From Cunninghamia lanceolata (Eukaryota; Streptophyta; Pinopsida; Cupressales; Cupressaceae): DNA of 64,000 nt. The stretch covers positions 2,542,001-2,606,000 of the forward strand of contig BSBN01001251.1 of NCBI GenBank assembly GCA_027924645.1. Direction: 5' to 3'. The notes beneath the pieces were generated by a model. The model was not told where the DNA came from. It saw nothing but the letters and a program-made list of their open reading frames with translations, and did no database searches. Made by a program: the position numbers and the translations under genes. Of the stretch, positions 61,301 through 64,000 are shown piece after piece. The stretch's first letter is position 1. Each line of letters opens with the position of its first letter.

Positions 61301-63344
61301 TAGTTGAAGTGGATAAGGAAACCGCTCCAAACAAAGAAAATTGTACCCATTCAATGAAAACTTAAATAAGAAGCTTCCCTTAACGAGATCTCCTATGAAA
61401 CTTTTAGTTATGGTAATACTTGGTGCAACTTGCTAATAAAACTATTGTTTAATCTCTATTTTTGCACAGGGAAAGACCTAGTGTTCAACCTCTATTCCAG
61501 CTATCTAAACATAACAACTTCATGCATATAGAAGGGATAGAAAATAAAATGCAATTACATTAAAGGAGCCAAAAGGTGCAATAACTTACAGATAATCGAA
61601 ATGACCCAAATGTAAAAGCTTTGCATTGGCCTCCACCATTTGTTCAACATAACCTTTTTGTTTTTGTTACGAGCTTGACCCATGATTTCACAATCTGAGT
61701 ATCGCTTGTATCAACCTGCCCCTTATTGAATGGTGCATGTCACTCCCCGTTTCAAATTCGAAATGCTAGGAATATATTTATTGATTTATTATAAGCATAT
61801 TTTTTTTGCAGAAATTAACATCGACTATCTCAAAATAAACCGAATGGTTGTGGACAAGAGCTTGGTCGATAGGAACCACTGATAAGTTAAAAAAATTTCC
61901 TAGAAATCTATATCTTCTACTCACTGGACACATTTGACATTTGATGCATGTTTAATGCCTAGAATAAAGAAGATATATATAGAAATATGAATCGTTACAA
62001 TATTTATTTCTATGTTTGACAGTTTCTGAAAGAATTGGCCAACCCCCTATATTTCCCAGGAAATATATTAATATATATATATAACGCAGTATAGGTCATT
62101 ATGAAGACCGTTACTAAGAACGAGATACAACTTTACTATGATTTCCTTGACGATATATGGTTTAGCATGTTGAAATAAACAGAACAACCTGAATTCTTCA
62201 TCACTAGTCTCTATTTCTGGCATGATAAACAAGTTAAAAGATCACATAAATTCAAACCCAGGAATACAAATCTTCATCCACATTTTCCTATACAAATCTC
62301 TAACTTTCAAACATTAGCGATTGGTAGGTAAAACCAAAAATGGATTCCCCATGACGTCTGCCATCATCCTTCTATTGAGATTCTAATAAGGGCTCTAGAA
62401 CAGGGTTGAACTTTCAGTGGAGTATAAAGGAAGACAGATATCATACAAGCAATTTGTAAAGCACTAACAAGGTACAACATAGAAAGGTAAATTGATGGCT
62501 GATATGCCTCACAAAGATATCATCTTTACTATATTTTCACTACAGTTGATTGTTATATAAACCCTAGCATAAAATGGCTCCACACATTGATAGTAAGGCA
62601 ATACGAGAGTCCATCGCATGGAATGTACTATTTACAGGATATGCATAATTGGATTAGTTGAACAGTCTTTAGAGGTTCTTAGCAAAAACAAATGGTCAGT
62701 GTAAACCCAAATTCTCTTATAATGCAATAATTGCAGGTCAAGCACAAAAATAGATTGTGTGTATCAAAAGTGGTCGATACAAAATCAGAATGTAGACTTG
62801 CAGATTCGTTGCATACAGAGAATATGATATCAAAAGACACATATAGTGACACTGTACTTAAATATTATCCACTTCAATGATCAAACAATCAATAGAAATT
62901 TTACATTCATTTACCATAAAAAAAATGTTAGATATTTGTCTTATTTTTATTGGCCAAAATTAACCTTTAACTGTTGAAGTGGATGATATCTATCAGAAAA
63001 CGGGAAGAGATCAATCTACTTTTCTCGCATACACAAGATGGTCATAATCAATATCAATATATCACATGTCATTCAATGTTAAGTAACTTATCTATCCATA
63101 AGAAGATCAATGAAACTGATGGCAATATGATAGTAGAATATCAAGGAGTATCAGATCGAATATCACCAAATGATCATAATAGTGTAAAATATATTACGAG
63201 AGATATTGCGCATACCAGGAGGATATCATGGGAAGCATTCATTGTGCTCACTTAAACCTTTAAATATCCCTATTATTTTATCATCATCTCCAGTTCCAAA
63301 GCCAACTACCTGCACATCCATGGTGAGAATGGAGGGGCACTACA
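58353..63344 (-). repeat. Putative very long LTR (about 5 kb) of a minus-strand element
   Basis: On the minus strand it would start TGTAGTGCCCC at 63344 and end GGGGCATTACA at 58353. A polypurine run (AGGGGGGAAGGA read on the minus strand, 63345-63356) sits just outside the start, as for a 3' LTR. Another related LTR end with a primer site occurs at 34561-34588 in the same orientation. The partner LTR and internal region are outside the window, so this is not proven. The interval has no intact gene; decayed PPR sequence lies at 60780-62755. The ORF 62974-63255 (93 codons) is unrecognised. Confidence 0.4.
60780..62755 (+). pseudogene. Fragmented PPR-protein gene remnant
   Basis: Plus-strand stretches match the plant combinatorial PPR repeat pattern. 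At 60850-60905 there is a 'GIHQDI' type helix. At 60912-61010 'SGSIMKARKPFHRMPKKN' is followed by 'PWNTIIVG'. At 61028-61060, in another frame, 'EKALETYKQLQLA' appears. At 61105-61200 'CGSIDKAHELF' and 'VISWNEMIVGSTQDGF' follow, and near 62608-62750 'SIAWNVLFTGYA' and 'SYNAIIAGQAQK'. These are degenerate PPR units (MY.KCGS..KAR.LF..MP, SWN.MI.GY.Q.G). Stops and frameshifts are frequent and the copies are separated by unrelated sequence, so nothing functional remains. PPR proteins bind organellar RNA. It may be a gene captured in, or older than, the surrounding LTR. Confidence 0.65.
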
Positions 63345-63356
63345 TCCTTCCCCCCT
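63345..63356 (-). other. Polypurine-like tract, minus strand
   Basis: TCCTTCCCCCCT on the plus strand reads AGGGGGGAAGGA on the minus strand, adjacent to the putative LTR start at 63344. Confidence 0.45.
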
Positions 63357-64000
63357 AAAACTTGAATTACTACTGGAAGTCGCAACTAGGGTGGAAACAT
63401 AACATATTGGTACCTGTTGTCACATGAAATTGCACCCTGCTTGAAAGGGACTCCAAGCATTCCAATGACACAATGGGATTGATCTCTAAGTGTGGGACTT
63501 TGCTAAATGGGATCAAACCTCCGGAGAAGGTCGGCTTCCTTGTCTAGCTATCACTTAAACTACTAAATTTTTGGTGTGAAAAGGGGAAGAAATGTACTGA
63601 AATGAAAGATAAAGCAACAACACTTAAAATATGAAAGGGTGATGCACCAGATAGATTTAAAGAATCCTTGCAAAACTGAAGCATGCACAACACAACCAGA
63701 TACAGCAAGAAAATATACACAAAATAGATGATTCTAACAGAGGTAAGAAGCAAGATGATTGAGAGGAACAAGAGATATTCACAGACAACCATATGCAGAT
63801 TCACACAGAGATAAAGAAATCAACAAAAGGCATGATAGCTTGCATATATCTAATGAAAGGCAAGGTTACAGTATGAAAAGTTTTGTTTGGAAATAGGGAA
63901 AACAGAATGTTCCAAAAAATTCCAACCCTTCTTACATCATAAGCCTCAGCTTATATAGCATTTCAAAAACTAACCAAGGTCGGTTACAAAATTTGCTCAA
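63357..64000. other. Non-coding; candidate minus-strand TATA box near 63950
   Basis: No coding sequence could be supported; the ORF 63544-63804 on the minus strand is Leu/Ile-rich and probably compositional. The minus strand carries CTATATAAG at about 63950-63958, a good plant TATA box, but no gene or element could be linked to it inside the window. Confidence 0.3.

Noticed and set aside
1..64000. CRISPR arrays, operons, ribosome-binding sites or phage genes
   Set aside because: The sequence is eukaryotic nuclear DNA: spliced kinase, LTR elements, LINE and SINE. The tandem repeats are minisatellites without uniform spacers.

Overview
The window is plant nuclear DNA dominated by retrotransposons, most likely from a gymnosperm (probably a conifer). 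The reasons are the very long LTRs, old nested Ty1/copia and Ty3/gypsy insertions, a long-intron host gene, and pentatricopeptide-repeat (PPR) remnants resembling those common in conifers. The clade is inferred and was not tested. Nothing prokaryotic is present.

Layout. (1) 1-15649 is a decayed minus-strand Ty1/copia element (5' LTR 14593-15649, initiator-Met-type primer site 14575-14590). Its gag is split by a complete plus-strand Ty3/gypsy Tat-like element (1360-14280) with LTRs of 2.4 and 2.6 kb and one uninterrupted gag-pol frame broken only by five TAG codons. (2) 15655-29124 is the 3' end of an older plus-strand copia: an unrecognised coiled-coil-like reading frame, a polypurine tract and a long LTR. 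A second, complete copia (18063-26248, perfect 5-bp target duplication ATAAT) sits inside that LTR. (3) 29125-39000 is mostly degraded and AT-rich. It holds a likely tRNA-derived SINE (33219-33395), a minus-strand LTR/primer-site remnant (34561-35244) and the tail of a chromovirus (integrase C-terminus plus chromodomain, 35245-36348).

(4) 40114-45000 holds the only intact host gene: a six-exon receptor-like cytoplasmic kinase of subfamily VII, PBL8-like (440 aa, coding 40643-44622). Its splice phases are all consistent and its first intron carries three tandem 242-bp repeats. A 5'-truncated LINE fragment lies just beyond its 3' end. (5) 47745-58352 is a decayed plus-strand chromovirus with a 3.3-kb 5' LTR, a perfect TGGTATCAGAGC primer site, a pre-gag ORF, gag, pol and a chromodomain. 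Both of its LTRs carry a minisatellite rich in the GGCCGACTGTG motif. Its 3' LTR is cut at 58353 by a further insertion. (6) 58353-63344 looks like an unusually long minus-strand LTR (about 5 kb) that contains shattered PPR-gene sequence.

How it fits together: the kinase gene is a small functional island, and the rest is a layered record of insertions. Relative order can be read from nesting: Tat gypsy after minus copia; minus copia and complete copia each after the older copia; 58353 element after the chromovirus. In-frame stops in several unrelated elements are mostly TAG at places where Gln or Trp fits. That suggests decay by cytosine deamination at methylated CHG/CG sites rather than random mutation.
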